From an uncultured Coriobacteriaceae bacterium (lineage in GTDB: Bacteria > Actinomycetota > Coriobacteriia > Coriobacteriales > Atopobiaceae): 36,774 nt of DNA. The position numbers and the translations under genes were made by a program. Location: assembly GCA_902790135.1 (NCBI GenBank), contig CADAQM010000043.1:1-36774 (forward strand), given 5' to 3'. The notes under the pieces are model-generated. The model was not told the origin of the DNA and searched no databases. It saw nothing but the letters and a program-made list of their open reading frames with translations. Shown here one piece after another: positions 16,758 through 24,933 of this stretch (the first letter of the stretch is position 1; every line of letters starts with the position of its first letter).

Positions 16758-17744
16758 CTATGCGATTCGGACGCGCGGGTCGACCACGGCGTAGAGGATG
16801 TCGGATATCAGGTTGCCGAGCAGGGTAAGAATCGCCATGAACACCATGTAGAACATGGAGAACGGGATGTCACCTGCGACCATCGACTGGTAGGACACGT
16901 AGCCGATGCCAGGGATTGAGTAGAGCGTCTCGGTGATGAGCGCGCCGGCAAATAGGCCTGGCAGTGAGCCTCCCAACATGGTGACCAGCGGAATCAGCGT
17001 GTTGCGGAAGGCATGGTGGTAGATGACCTTGCTTTCGGGCAGGCCCTTCGCGCGTGCCGTGCGGATATAGTCAGCGTTGAGCACCTCGAGCATGTTGGTG
17101 CGTGTGTAGCGCATCAACGAACCGATGGAGATAACTACCAGCGTGACGATGGGCAGCACCAGATGGTTGGCGCGATCAAAGAACTGGCCGACGGCCGAGA
17201 GCTGCTCGTAATTGCGCCCGATGAGGCCTCCCAGGTCGAACCAGCCCAGATGTACGCAGAACAGTAGCTTGAGCAGCGACGCAAAGAAGAAGGTCGGCAG
17301 CGAGTAGCAGGCAAGGGAGACGACCGTGATGGTGTTGTCTGCCCAGGTGTACTGCTTGGTGGCTGCGATGATGCCGAGCGGAATGGCGATGATGATCTCG
17401 AAGAAGAAGGCGATGGCGCCCATGATGAACGAGATCCAGACGGAGTCCGCAAACTTCTCGGTCACGGGCACGGTCCACTTCCAGGAGTCGCCGAAGTCGC
17501 CGCGAAGCGCACGGCCGCACCAGCTGAAGAATCCGGGAACGATGCCCTTGTCCATGCCGTAGGTGGCGGCGAGCTGGGCCATCCACTCTTCGTAGCTCTT
17601 GGAGCCAGGCTGCATCGACTTCTCGCGGGCGATCGTCTCGAGGTATGACGTGGGCAGGCAGCGCATGAGCACGTAGATGATGAAGGCCACGAAGACCAGA
17701 ATCACGGCTGACTGGAGCAGCCGTTTGAGGATGTACTTCCTCAT
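16758..17744 (-). CDS. oppB: Oligopeptide ABC transporter permease OppB
   Basis: This is an inner-membrane permease of 328 aa. The N-terminus MRKYILKRLLQSAVILVFVA gives the first helix. Further helices lie around 115-140, 145-170, 205-225, 255-275 and 295-320. The EAA-type loop that contacts the ATPase is visible at DYIRTARAKGLPESKVIYHHAFRN. I start at 17744 because GAGGTGA lies upstream; an in-frame ATG 13 codons earlier is unsupported. It pairs with OppC to form the channel. A long stable hairpin separates it from oppA, which may lower permease expression relative to the binding protein. Confidence 0.93.
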   Translation of the reverse strand: MRKYILKRLLQSAVILVFVAFIIYVLMRCLPTSYLETIAREKSMQPGSKSYEEWMAQLAATYGMDKGIVPGFFSWCGRALRGDFGDSWKWTVPVTEKFADSVWISFIMGAIAFFFEIIIAIPLGIIAATKQYTWADNTITVVSLACYSLPTFFFASLLKLLFCVHLGWFDLGGLIGRNYEQLSAVGQFFDRANHLVLPIVTLVVISIGSLMRYTRTNMLEVLNADYIRTARAKGLPESKVIYHHAFRNTLIPLVTMLGGSLPGLFAGALITETLYSIPGIGYVSYQSMVAGDIPFSMFYMVFMAILTLLGNLISDILYAVVDPRVRIA

Positions 17745-17784
17745 GGAGGATTCACCTCGCTTATGGATAGGGATGAGAATCAAC

Positions 17785-17845
17785 AGCCATTAGGGGGTAA
17801 CCCCCTGGTGGCCTGTATCCACCAGGGGGTTACCTCCTAATGGCT
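17785..17845 (-). terminator. 27-bp stem hairpin between oppA and oppB
   Basis: The arms at 17785-17811 and 17819-17845 pair over 27 positions with one G-T wobble around a 7-base loop, and contain GGGGGTAACCCCC. No T-run follows in the opp direction. It probably stabilises the oppA message or attenuates read-through into oppBCDF, rather than being a strict terminator. Confidence 0.75.
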
Positions 17846-17873
17846 CGGGCATCGCGCAGGCGACGTCCGAGCC
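17842..17873 (-). promoter_or_regulatory. Second hairpin overlapping the large one
   Basis: GGCTCGG (17842-17848) pairs with CCGAGCC (17867-17873), with an inner TCGC-GCAG-GCGA stem. It starts 9 bases after the oppA stop and shares 4 bases with the 27-bp stem, so the two cannot both be complete. Confidence 0.5.
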
Positions 17874-17882
17874 AAGGGAAAC

Positions 17883-20165
17883 CTACCTCATCTCGATGTT
17901 CTCGATCTCGCTCAGCCACGGGTAGAACGTGGAGATGTCAGGCGTGACGGTGTCGATGTTCACGCGCTCAGTCGAGAAGATGATGGAGTTCTGGCGCTGG
18001 TATACGGGAATCTCGCAGGCCCAGTCGATGATGATGTCGAGGCAGGCCTTGTAGAGCTGCTTGCGGTACTCCTGGTCGGTAGAGGAGAGTGCCTCTTCGA
18101 TGAGCTTGTCGAGCTCCTCGTCAGCGATGCAGTATTCGTAGTTGGAGCCGCCCTGGTTCTCGCCGCCATCGGGGTTCTTGTCCTCGCCCGTGGCCTTCTT
18201 GGAGTTGGCGACGTCGGAGAAATAAATCTGGGTCATGTCGGGATCGATGGTGGCGCCCCATGCCGCGCACCAGATTTCGCCCTGCAAAGCGGAGAGCTTG
18301 GTCCACAGGTCGGAGGAGTTGGAGAGGTCATTGACGTTGAGCTTGAAGCCAATCTCGTCGAAGGCGCGCCTGGCCTCGTCGAGGATCATGAATGAGGGGT
18401 GGTCACCAGAGCCGTCGGCGGGAATCATGGCCTCGTACTCGAGCTTGGCGCCCTCGGGGGCAGCGGTGAGCTTGCCACCCTCGACGGTGTAGCCGGCAGC
18501 CTCGAAGAAGCCGAGCGCAGCCTCCTTGGCGGCGGCGTACTTGTCGTCGGCGCTCATGTCGGAGGTGTAGATGTCGTTGCCCTCGACGTCCACGGAGAAG
18601 GCCACCTTGTAGTCGGGGTCGGTGGGGTGCGGAGCGGCCCAGCTGGTGTTGGAGATGGGGTAGTTGATGACCTCGGCGAACTCGCCATAGTAGGAGTCGA
18701 TGGCCACGTCGCGATAGACAGCCAGGATAGTAGCGATGCCCTTACGCAGGTTCTTGGAAGCTTTGGAGGCAGGCTCGCCATTCACGCACACGTTGTGGGC
18801 GTTGATGCCGATGTAGCCATAGCCCAGGTTGTCGACCAGACTCGTGGTGATGACGTCACCGCTGATCTCGCCGCCGTTGGACTTGGCGATGGCCTCGGCG
18901 GTGTCCTTGCTGTAGGAGGGGTCGGTGATGTCGATGGTGCCGGTCTGGACTCCGTTGAGCTTATCGACGTCCTGCACCTCGCGGAAGTTGAGGTACTTGG
19001 TCTTCGGGGTGCCCTTGAAGTAGTTCTCGTTGGCCTCGAAGTTGATGACGCCATTCTCGAACTTGACGAACTTGTAAGGGCCAGCGCCCAGGGGCTTCGT
19101 GGTCTTGGAGCGCACGATCGAGAGGTCGCCCTTGGGGAAGCCGAAGGGGCCCTTCTCGGCATCGAACTGGGACGGGTCGCCGTAGTAATGCAGCGGGGCA
19201 ATCTGGATGCCGAGCGAGTAGATGAGGCTGGCATTGACCTTGGTGGTATGGATGCGGCAGCTGTAGTCACCGGTCTTCTGGATGCCGGAGATGGTCGGCT
19301 TGGAGTCGCCGGTCTCGACGCCCACGGCGTAGTCGGCGTAGTTGTTCATGATGCCGTCAAGGCTGCCAGCGCTCTCTTTCTCGACCATCTGCTGGACGGT
19401 CTCATAGTTGCCGGCCATGAGGTCGAAGACGTCAGCGTTGGTGGCGTCGGCGGGAACCTCGTAGCCCCAGTTGGCCATCTTGGCGTCGATGCCGTCCTCC
19501 TCGGCGTTGACGCCGTTGTCGACGACGTAGTCGAGGATGCATTGCACGAAGCCGTCCTTGTAGTCGGTCCAGAAGGCCTTCTGGGTCTCCTCGTCCCACC
19601 GGGAGAAGTCCTTGTTGTCCTCGCCGGCGGCGATGAGCAGGTTCATGAGGGTCTCCATGCCGGAGCGGTACTCCTCCATGCCCTCAATCGGGGAGGAGAA
19701 CAGGGTGGCGGAGCCGTCGTAAGTGGGGTCGCACTCGACGTACATAGAGAAGATATAGTCGTCGATGGTCATGGGCTCGCCATCGGAGAACTTGAGGTCG
19801 TCGCGCAGGGTGATGTCGTAGTCGACGGTGCCGTCGGCGTTCTCGGTGACCTCGATGTCGGCGGGGCCGGTGTAGGTGTAGTTGGTGCCGTTATACTCGT
19901 AGGTCTCGCCCTCGATGCCCTTGTAGACGACCTCGCCTAGACGGGTAGTGGGGAACAGGGCCAGCTGCGTTATTCCCTGGGCGTCCTGGTCGTAGGCGGT
20001 TTCGGCAAAGAACGGCGAGAACTTGCTGCTGAAGGGGCTGTAGCCAACGACCATCGGGGTGTCGCCAGAGCCTGCAGCTCCGCCGCCGTCACCGCAACCA
20101 GAAAGAATGCCAAGTGCGCTGGTTGCGCCCACGGCCTGCAGGAAGTTCCTACGCGTGATGTTCAT
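17883..20165 (-). CDS. oppA: Oligopeptide-binding lipoprotein OppA (Tat-type signal)
   Basis: This is the substrate-binding lipoprotein of the importer, 760 aa, long for the family (usually 530-620). The N-terminus has a twin-arginine motif, TRRNFLQ (4-10), followed by a lipobox, GILSGC, with the lipidated Cys at 24. Export is therefore probably by the Tat route with lipid anchoring. A Gly/Ser linker follows. The body matches extracellular solute-binding family 5, with IDDYIFSMY-, LGAGPYKFVKFE- and EIWCAAWGATIDPDM-like segments. The extra length includes acidic inserts around 180-280. GGAGAG precedes the ATG. It is the first gene of oppABCDF and probably captures peptides for the rest of the system. 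Confidence 0.93.
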   Translation of the reverse strand: MNITRRNFLQAVGATSALGILSGCGDGGGAAGSGDTPMVVGYSPFSSKFSPFFAETAYDQDAQGITQLALFPTTRLGEVVYKGIEGETYEYNGTNYTYTGPADIEVTENADGTVDYDITLRDDLKFSDGEPMTIDDYIFSMYVECDPTYDGSATLFSSPIEGMEEYRSGMETLMNLLIAAGEDNKDFSRWDEETQKAFWTDYKDGFVQCILDYVVDNGVNAEEDGIDAKMANWGYEVPADATNADVFDLMAGNYETVQQMVEKESAGSLDGIMNNYADYAVGVETGDSKPTISGIQKTGDYSCRIHTTKVNASLIYSLGIQIAPLHYYGDPSQFDAEKGPFGFPKGDLSIVRSKTTKPLGAGPYKFVKFENGVINFEANENYFKGTPKTKYLNFREVQDVDKLNGVQTGTIDITDPSYSKDTAEAIAKSNGGEISGDVITTSLVDNLGYGYIGINAHNVCVNGEPASKASKNLRKGIATILAVYRDVAIDSYYGEFAEVINYPISNTSWAAPHPTDPDYKVAFSVDVEGNDIYTSDMSADDKYAAAKEAALGFFEAAGYTVEGGKLTAAPEGAKLEYEAMIPADGSGDHPSFMILDEARRAFDEIGFKLNVNDLSNSSDLWTKLSALQGEIWCAAWGATIDPDMTQIYFSDVANSKKATGEDKNPDGGENQGGSNYEYCIADEELDKLIEEALSSTDQEYRKQLYKACLDIIIDWACEIPVYQRQNSIIFSTERVNIDTVTPDISTFYPWLSEIENIEMR

Positions 20166-20245
20166 GATGTCTCTCCATTCGACGATCGGATATTTTCAGG
20201 TGGGCAAGGGTTCGTCGGGTCGATGCCCAAAATTGCACAGGGTTT

Positions 20246-20276
20246 AGTTTACGTTTAAATCGCTGATAAAATGCAA
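20246..20276 (-). promoter_or_regulatory. Candidate oppA promoter
   Basis: On the minus strand TTGCAT (20276-20271) and TAAACT (20251-20246) are spaced by 19 bases in an AT-rich island 81 bases upstream of oppA. The spacing is long, so confidence is limited. Confidence 0.35.
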
Positions 20277-20340
20277 GAATTTACTATTTCGTATGGCGAG
20301 GGGCCACGTCTTAGGGGTGTTTGGTTCCAATAATGAAGGA

Positions 20341-20388
20341 ACCGCGCCGCAAATTATGGCCTTGAGCAGCCAACATTTGCGGCGCGGT
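20341..20388 (-). terminator. Terminator hairpin after the four-helix membrane protein gene
   Basis: The perfect 14-bp arms ACCGCGCCGCAAAT (20341-20354) and its complement (20375-20388) start 3 bases after the stop codon. A TTCCTTCATT tract follows on the minus strand. This ends the pepF transcript before oppA. Confidence 0.8.
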
Positions 20389-20391
20389 GCG

Positions 20392-20907
20392 CTAGGAGAC
20401 GTCAAAGCGCAGACTGTTTGTCCTGCGCCGGAGGTATGCCAAGAGCGCGGCGGCCCCCAGCAATAATGCAATATAGAGCAGTGCTAGCGGGTTGAAGCGG
20501 CTCTCGAGAATGAGATAGAGCAGCTCGCCCACTGCGGATGCAAGAGCGGCCACGCAGCCCACCATTAGCCAGCCGGGCAGCGGGACCATGCCCTTCTGGT
20601 ACACGTGGTCGCGCAGGGCGCCCTTCTCGCTGGCGAGCTTTGCCACGCGGAAGGCCGTGTAAAGCAGGATGCCCATCACGGCCAGGTAGGGAAGCAGCAC
20701 GTAGAAGGCGTTTCCCATGGCCGAGACGGGGATGAAGCCCGCCGCGATCTCGCAGGCAACGGCGCCTGCGAGCGCGGTCCAGGCTTCGCGGAGGAAGGCA
20801 GTGCGCTCCTCCGGCGAACCCCAGTGCCAGAGGGTTCCCTGATACTCGTACTCGCCATCCTCAGAGATGACGAAGTCGTCGAGGTATTCGCGCTTGCGCC
20901 TGGCCAT
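20392..20907 (-). CDS. Four-helix integral membrane protein, 171 aa
   Basis: The family is not recognised. The N-terminus is basic and polar (MARRKREYLDDFVISEDGEYEYQG, then WHWGSPEERTAFLREAW). About four membrane helices follow, near 48-68, 72-95, 115-137 and 143-162. The C-terminus is basic (YLRRRTNSLRF). The start at 20907 overlaps the pepF stop as TAATG, so translation is coupled to PepF. The pairing suggests a role near the peptidase or in membrane stress, but this is a guess. A strong hairpin terminator follows. Confidence 0.75.
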   Translation of the reverse strand: MARRKREYLDDFVISEDGEYEYQGTLWHWGSPEERTAFLREAWTALAGAVACEIAAGFIPVSAMGNAFYVLLPYLAVMGILLYTAFRVAKLASEKGALRDHVYQKGMVPLPGWLMVGCVAALASAVGELLYLILESRFNPLALLYIALLLGAAALLAYLRRRTNSLRFDVS

Positions 20908-22606
20908 TATGCGATGCCCTCGAGGTCGTAGTTTGCGAGCCACTCGTTCGCGCGCTCGCAGACCGTGCGCAGGCAGGTCTCGTCAAAGGGGCTGACCATC
21001 TCCGCCGCCTCGAGCAGCTCGGTGAAGGTCTTGGTGCCACCGAGGCGCGTGTAGGCCATGTAGTGCTTCCATGCGTTGTCAAAGTCCTCTTGCATCATGG
21101 CCCAGAACTCCAGCGCTACGGTCTGGGCCAGGCAGTAGTCGATGTAGTAGAAGGGCACCTGGTAGATGTGCATCTGGCGCTGCCAGCCCTCGCCGTCGGC
21201 GTAGAAGGGGATGTCGCCGTCGAGGCGCATCCACGGCATGTAGGTGCCGAGGAGCTCCTTCCACGTGGCGTGGCGCTCGGCGGGCGTCATCTCGGGCTTC
21301 TCGTAGACGATGTGCTGGAAGTGGTCGACCATCGTGCCGTAGGGGATGAAGGTGAGCGCGCCGTGCAGGTGGCTGTAGAGGTACTTGCGCGTGTCGGGGC
21401 CAAAGAAGCCCTCGCACCACGGCCAGGCAAAGAACTCCATGCTCATGGAGTGCACCTCGCAGGCCTCCATGCCACGGGGATGCGCTTGCGGTTGGTCCAC
21501 GCCGCAAAGCCGTGGCCGGCCTCGTGCGTGATGACCTCGACGTCGCCCTGCGTGCCGTTGAAGTTGGCAAAGATGAAGGGCACCTCGTAGTCGAGCAGGC
21601 TGGTGCAGTAGCCGCCGCCCTCCTTGCCCTCCGTGGAGAGCACGTCCATAAGTCCGCGGTCGAGCATGGTGTCAAAGTACTCGGCGGTCTCGGGGGAGAG
21701 CTCGTCGTAGAAGCGCTTGCCAGCGGCGAGGATGTCGTCGGGCGTGCCCTGCGGGCGCGGGTTGCCGGAGCGGAACGTCAGCGCGGCGTCAGCGAAGGAG
21801 AGCGGGTACTCGACGCCCAGTCGCTCGGCCTGGGCGCGGTAGATCTTGTCGCAGAGGGGCACCAGGTACTTGACCACGGCCGTGCGGAACTTCTCCACGT
21901 CGTCCTTGGTGTAGCAGTTGCGCTCCATGCGGTCGTAGCCCAGGGGGATGAAGTTGGAGTGGCCGAGCTTCTTGCCCATGGTGTCGCGCAGGTGCACGAG
22001 CTGGTCGTAGATGCGGTCGAAGTCTGCCTGATGCTCCTTGTACCAGGCGCCCTCGGCCTTCCAGGCGGCGAGGCGGCGCGCGTCGTCGGCGTCGGTCTTG
22101 AAGGGGGTCAGCTGGGAGAGGGTGTAGGTGCCGTCCTCAAAGGGAATCTGCGCCGAGGCGATGAGCTTGCCGTACTCGGTGGTGAGCTTGCCCTCCTGCT
22201 GCATCTCGCCGATGATCTCGGGCGAGAAGGAGCGAGCCTCGATCTCGGCGTTGAGGAACATCACGTTGCCGAACTCGGCCTCGAAGTCGGGGCGGAAGGG
22301 GCTCTCCAGCATGGCCGTGGTCCAGGCGTGGGTTGCCTCGGCCAGCTCGGGTGTGAACTCGTCCCAGAACTCCTGCTCCGCGTCGTAGAAGCTGTCACGC
22401 GTGTCGATGGAGTGGCGGATGGAGGCGATGTTGCTGAGGGTGTCGATGTGGCGCTCGAGCGTCTCGCGCTCCATGAAGATGGCGCGCGCCTCGTCGTAGC
22501 TGGCTGCGGCGCGCAGGCGCTTGGCGAGGTCGAAGACCTGGCTCTTTACGGCCTCTGCGTCCGGGCGCTCGTAGGGCATGTCCTTGAACATGAGTGGTTC
22601 TGCCAT
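20907..22606 (-). pseudogene. pepF: M3 oligoendopeptidase F, one-base frameshift in the reading
   Basis: This is a zinc metallopeptidase that cleaves imported oligopeptides in the cytoplasm. The first frame (from ATG 22606, ribosome site AGGAG) carries the N-terminal helical region and the zinc motif HEAGH at residues 361-365. It breaks after NRKRIP. The next frame continues with RGMEACEVHSMSMEFFAWPW, giving the third zinc ligand Glu, and the rest of the catalytic domain. Adding one base at the CCCC run near 21475-21478 restores a 566-aa protein, the normal size for PepF. The lesion is a single homopolymer base, so a sequencing error is as likely as a real mutation. It fits functionally with the opp and OPT peptide importers nearby. 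Confidence 0.9.
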
Positions 22607-22645
22607 GATGGCTCCTAGCTGGTTGTCGATTGTTTAAGCCTTTGT

Positions 22646-22651
22646 ATTGTA
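22646..22651 (-). promoter_or_regulatory. Candidate -10 box of pepF
   Basis: TACAAT on the minus strand, 40 bases upstream of the ATG. No good -35 is seen. The edge of the 62-bp tandem repeat lies 30 bases further upstream, roughly where -35 or activator contacts would be. Confidence 0.45.
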
Positions 22652-22680
22652 GCGCGCTGGGGTTGGGGCGACCGCTGGGG

Positions 22681-22939
22681 CGGACGCGTCGCCACAGGTC
22701 CGCTGCCGGGGCCGCAGCGGGCCGCCGTTCCGTCCCCCAGGGCGGACGGGTCGCCACAGGTCCGCTGCCGGGGCCGCAACGGGCGCCGGTTCCGTCCCCC
22801 AGGGCGGACGCGTCGCGACTGGTCCGCTGCCAGAGCCGCAACGAGCCGCCGTTCCGTCCCCCAGGGCGGACGGGTCGCCACAGGTCCGCTGCCGGGGCCG
22901 CAACGGGCCGCCGTTCCGTCCCCCAGAGCGGACGGGTCG
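22681..22939. repeat. 62-bp tandem repeat, four copies plus a partial
   Basis: Units start at 22681, 22743, 22805, 22867 and 22929 (the last partial), an exact 62-bp period. Each unit begins CGGACG(C/G)GTCGC. Units include CAGGTCCGCTGCC, with a GCGGAC/GTCCGC inverted pair, and end in CCGTTCCGTCCCCCAG. Copies differ at few positions; the third is the most diverged. Stop codons interrupt no long gene here. The array lies between the CbbX-like gene and pepF and fills almost the whole 354-base gap. It is not CRISPR, because there are no unique spacers. Confidence 0.95.
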
Positions 22940-22960
22940 GCCCGCCCCAATGGCCAGCGC

Positions 22961-24361
22961 CTACTCCCAGTCCTCGAGATCCTCGGGCTCGATGGTGCCC
23001 AGGATCTCCTTGCTCTCGCTTGCCCCCTCGATGCCGGCCACGCGCACGGCATGGTTGGCGATGGCGTGCTCCATCATGTTGCGTACGTCGCGAGCGTTGG
23101 CAAAGTTCTCCGGCTTGTGCGCCACGCGGTACTTGATGAGCTCCCAGGCGCGCTTCTCTGCGGCTTCGGACAGGTGGTACTCCTGCTTGTCGAGGTTGCG
23201 CTGGAGAATGGCCAGCAGCTGGTCGGCGGAGTAGTCCTCAAAGCGGATCATGTTGGCAAAGCGCGAGCGCAGGCCGGGGTTGGAGTCCAAGAACTGCTCC
23301 ATAAGGTCGGTGTAGCCCGCCACGATCACCACGAGGTCGTCGCGGTGGTCCTCCATGGCCTTGAGCAGGGTGTCCACAGCCTCCTGGCCAAAGTCACCCT
23401 CGCTCTTGTGCACGGTGAGCGCGTAGGCCTCGTCGATGAACAGCATCCCGCCGAGTGCCTCGTCGATGACCTCCGCCGTGCGGGTGGCGGTCTGCCCGAT
23501 GTAGCCGCGGACGAGTCCCGAGCGGTCTACTTCTACGAGCTGGCCCGTGCGCAGGACGCCGAGCGCCTTGTAGATGCGCGCGAGCAGGCGCGCGACGGTG
23601 GTCTTTCCCGTGCCAGGGTTGCCCAGAAAGACCATGTGCTTGGAGATGTCGGTGGCCTTCATGCCCTGCGCCTGGCGCATGCGTTGCACCTGAATGAGAT
23701 TGACGAGCATGTTGACCTGCCGTTTTACGGCATCGAGGCCCACTAGGTCGGCAAGCTCGGCAAGCGCGGCATCCAGGTCGTCGGTCTCCTCTGGCACGGA
23801 GGCGTCGCTCGATGCCGTGGGCTCGACGGGGCGGTAGGACTTCTGCGAGGCTGGACGCCAGACGGCGTACTCGCGCAGCATCTGCTCCATCTTCTCGAGG
23901 TAGGCGGTCAGGCGCTGCGCACCTGCGCTGTTTGCGCCGGGTGCCGCCTGCGTGAGCACGGCCTTGCCAAAGACCTTGAACGTGTCGTAGATGAGCATCG
24001 AGCACTGGCCCTTGAAGGGGTCTGGCCTGAGCTTCTGACCCGCGTCCGCGAGCACGGCGTACTTGAGCGTCTGTGGGACGCCCTGGTCGGGCATGGCGGC
24101 CGAGCCGTGACGGTTGCGAATGCCGACGATGACGGGTGCGTCGGGGGCGTAGTCGAGTGTGGTGCGAATGAACTCGAGCTCCTCTGGGGACACCGTACCG
24201 TCTGCGTCGGCGACGTAGGCGCCAAAGCGCGCGAGGCAGCTCTGCAGCTGCACGGAGAGGTTGCGTCCCTCGGTGCGGCAGCTGCCCACGTCTGCGCGCG
24301 CGAGGGCCTCGCAGATCTCGGTGGTCTTGTCGAGCAGCGCTTGGAGGTCGAGCTGGTCCAT
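22961..24361 (-). CDS. CbbX/SpoVK-like AAA+ ATPase with N-terminal TerB-like region
   Basis: This 466-aa AAA+ protein has an N-terminal region (residues 35-165) that contains an acidic DADGTVSPEELEFIR segment like TerB domains. The AAA+ core follows: Walker A GNPGTGKTT (247-255), pore-loop region RGYIGQT, Walker B MLFIDEAY (306-313) and AGYTDLMEQFLDSNPGLRSRF with sensor and arginine-finger features. CbbX-like members remodel protein complexes; SpoVK-like ones occur near secretion genes. The partner here is unknown. A GAAAGG ribosome site precedes the ATG. It lies upstream of pepF on the same strand, separated by the tandem repeat. Confidence 0.88.
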   Translation of the reverse strand: MDQLDLQALLDKTTEICEALARADVGSCRTEGRNLSVQLQSCLARFGAYVADADGTVSPEELEFIRTTLDYAPDAPVIVGIRNRHGSAAMPDQGVPQTLKYAVLADAGQKLRPDPFKGQCSMLIYDTFKVFGKAVLTQAAPGANSAGAQRLTAYLEKMEQMLREYAVWRPASQKSYRPVEPTASSDASVPEETDDLDAALAELADLVGLDAVKRQVNMLVNLIQVQRMRQAQGMKATDISKHMVFLGNPGTGKTTVARLLARIYKALGVLRTGQLVEVDRSGLVRGYIGQTATRTAEVIDEALGGMLFIDEAYALTVHKSEGDFGQEAVDTLLKAMEDHRDDLVVIVAGYTDLMEQFLDSNPGLRSRFANMIRFEDYSADQLLAILQRNLDKQEYHLSEAAEKRAWELIKYRVAHKPENFANARDVRNMMEHAIANHAVRVAGIEGASESKEILGTIEPEDLEDWE

Positions 24362-24477
24362 GGGCGGCCTTTCTGCCGTGCGGAAATCCAGCGTTATGGT
24401 ACAACCTCGGCGTCCGGCCGATGGTGGAGGATGTGTTATCGGGCCGCCACACGTGTAGGATGGTTGGGTATCACATC

Positions 24478-24493
24478 CGGGGCGCGGGCCCCG
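24478..24493 (+). promoter_or_regulatory. GC-rich hairpin in the leader of the deformylase-like gene
   Basis: CGGGGC-GCGG-GCCCCG forms a 6-bp stem with a tetraloop, ending 8 bases before the AAAGG ribosome site. It may affect translation or mark the end of an upstream signal. Confidence 0.4.
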
Positions 24494-24513
24494 CAGCTAC
24501 GAAAGGAATTCCC

Positions 24514-24933
24514 ATGATCAAAGAGCTGGTCAAGGACGAGGCCATCCTCTCGCAGGTGTGCGAGAAGGCCACGCCCGCTGACGCGGACATCGCACAGGAC
24601 CTGATCGACACGGCCTCCTCGCTCGAGGACTGCTCCTGCCTGGCCGCAAACCAGATTGGCGTGACCAAGGCCGTCGTCGTCTACTTCGACGATGACGAGG
24701 AGGCGCACGTGCTGTACAACCCCAAGGTGCTCATGGGCATCCGTCCGTCGCGCACCGTCGAGGGCTGCATGACGCGCGACGAGTACTCCAAGGTCACGCG
24801 CTACGCCAAGATCAAGGTGTCGTATGACGAGCTCGTCGACGGTGAGTTTGTCGCGCGCCGCCGCGACTACACCGGTTGGATCGCGCAGATGATTCAGCAC
24901 ATGTGCGACCACTGCAAGGGCAAGCTGGTCTAG
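24514..24933 (+). CDS. Peptide deformylase-like protein lacking the catalytic glutamate
   Basis: This 139-aa protein has the peptide deformylase fold. Motif 1 appears as CLAANQIG (43-50), motif 2 as EGCMT (83-87, with the metal-ligand Cys85), and motif 3 as HMCDH (129-133). In active deformylases motif 3 is HExDH, and the Glu is the general acid/base. Here it is Met, while both His ligands and Cys85 remain. Metal binding may persist, but canonical deformylation is doubtful. Length and motif order match the shorter deformylase-like proteins of Gram-positive bacteria. AAAGGAA precedes the ATG. The gene overlaps the next one, rsmJ, by one base. Confidence 0.82.
   Translation: MIKELVKDEAILSQVCEKATPADADIAQDLIDTASSLEDCSCLAANQIGVTKAVVVYFDDDEEAHVLYNPKVLMGIRPSRTVEGCMTRDEYSKVTRYAKIKVSYDELVDGEFVARRRDYTGWIAQMIQHMCDHCKGKLV

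Noticed and set aside
18399..19940. 513-codon plus-strand open frame opposite oppA
   Set aside because: It has Val/Gly/Asp-rich composition typical of antisense in GC-rich DNA; OppA on the minus strand has clear domains and a signal peptide.
22681..22939. CRISPR array
   Set aside because: The whole 62-bp period is conserved and there are no unique spacers or cas genes nearby.
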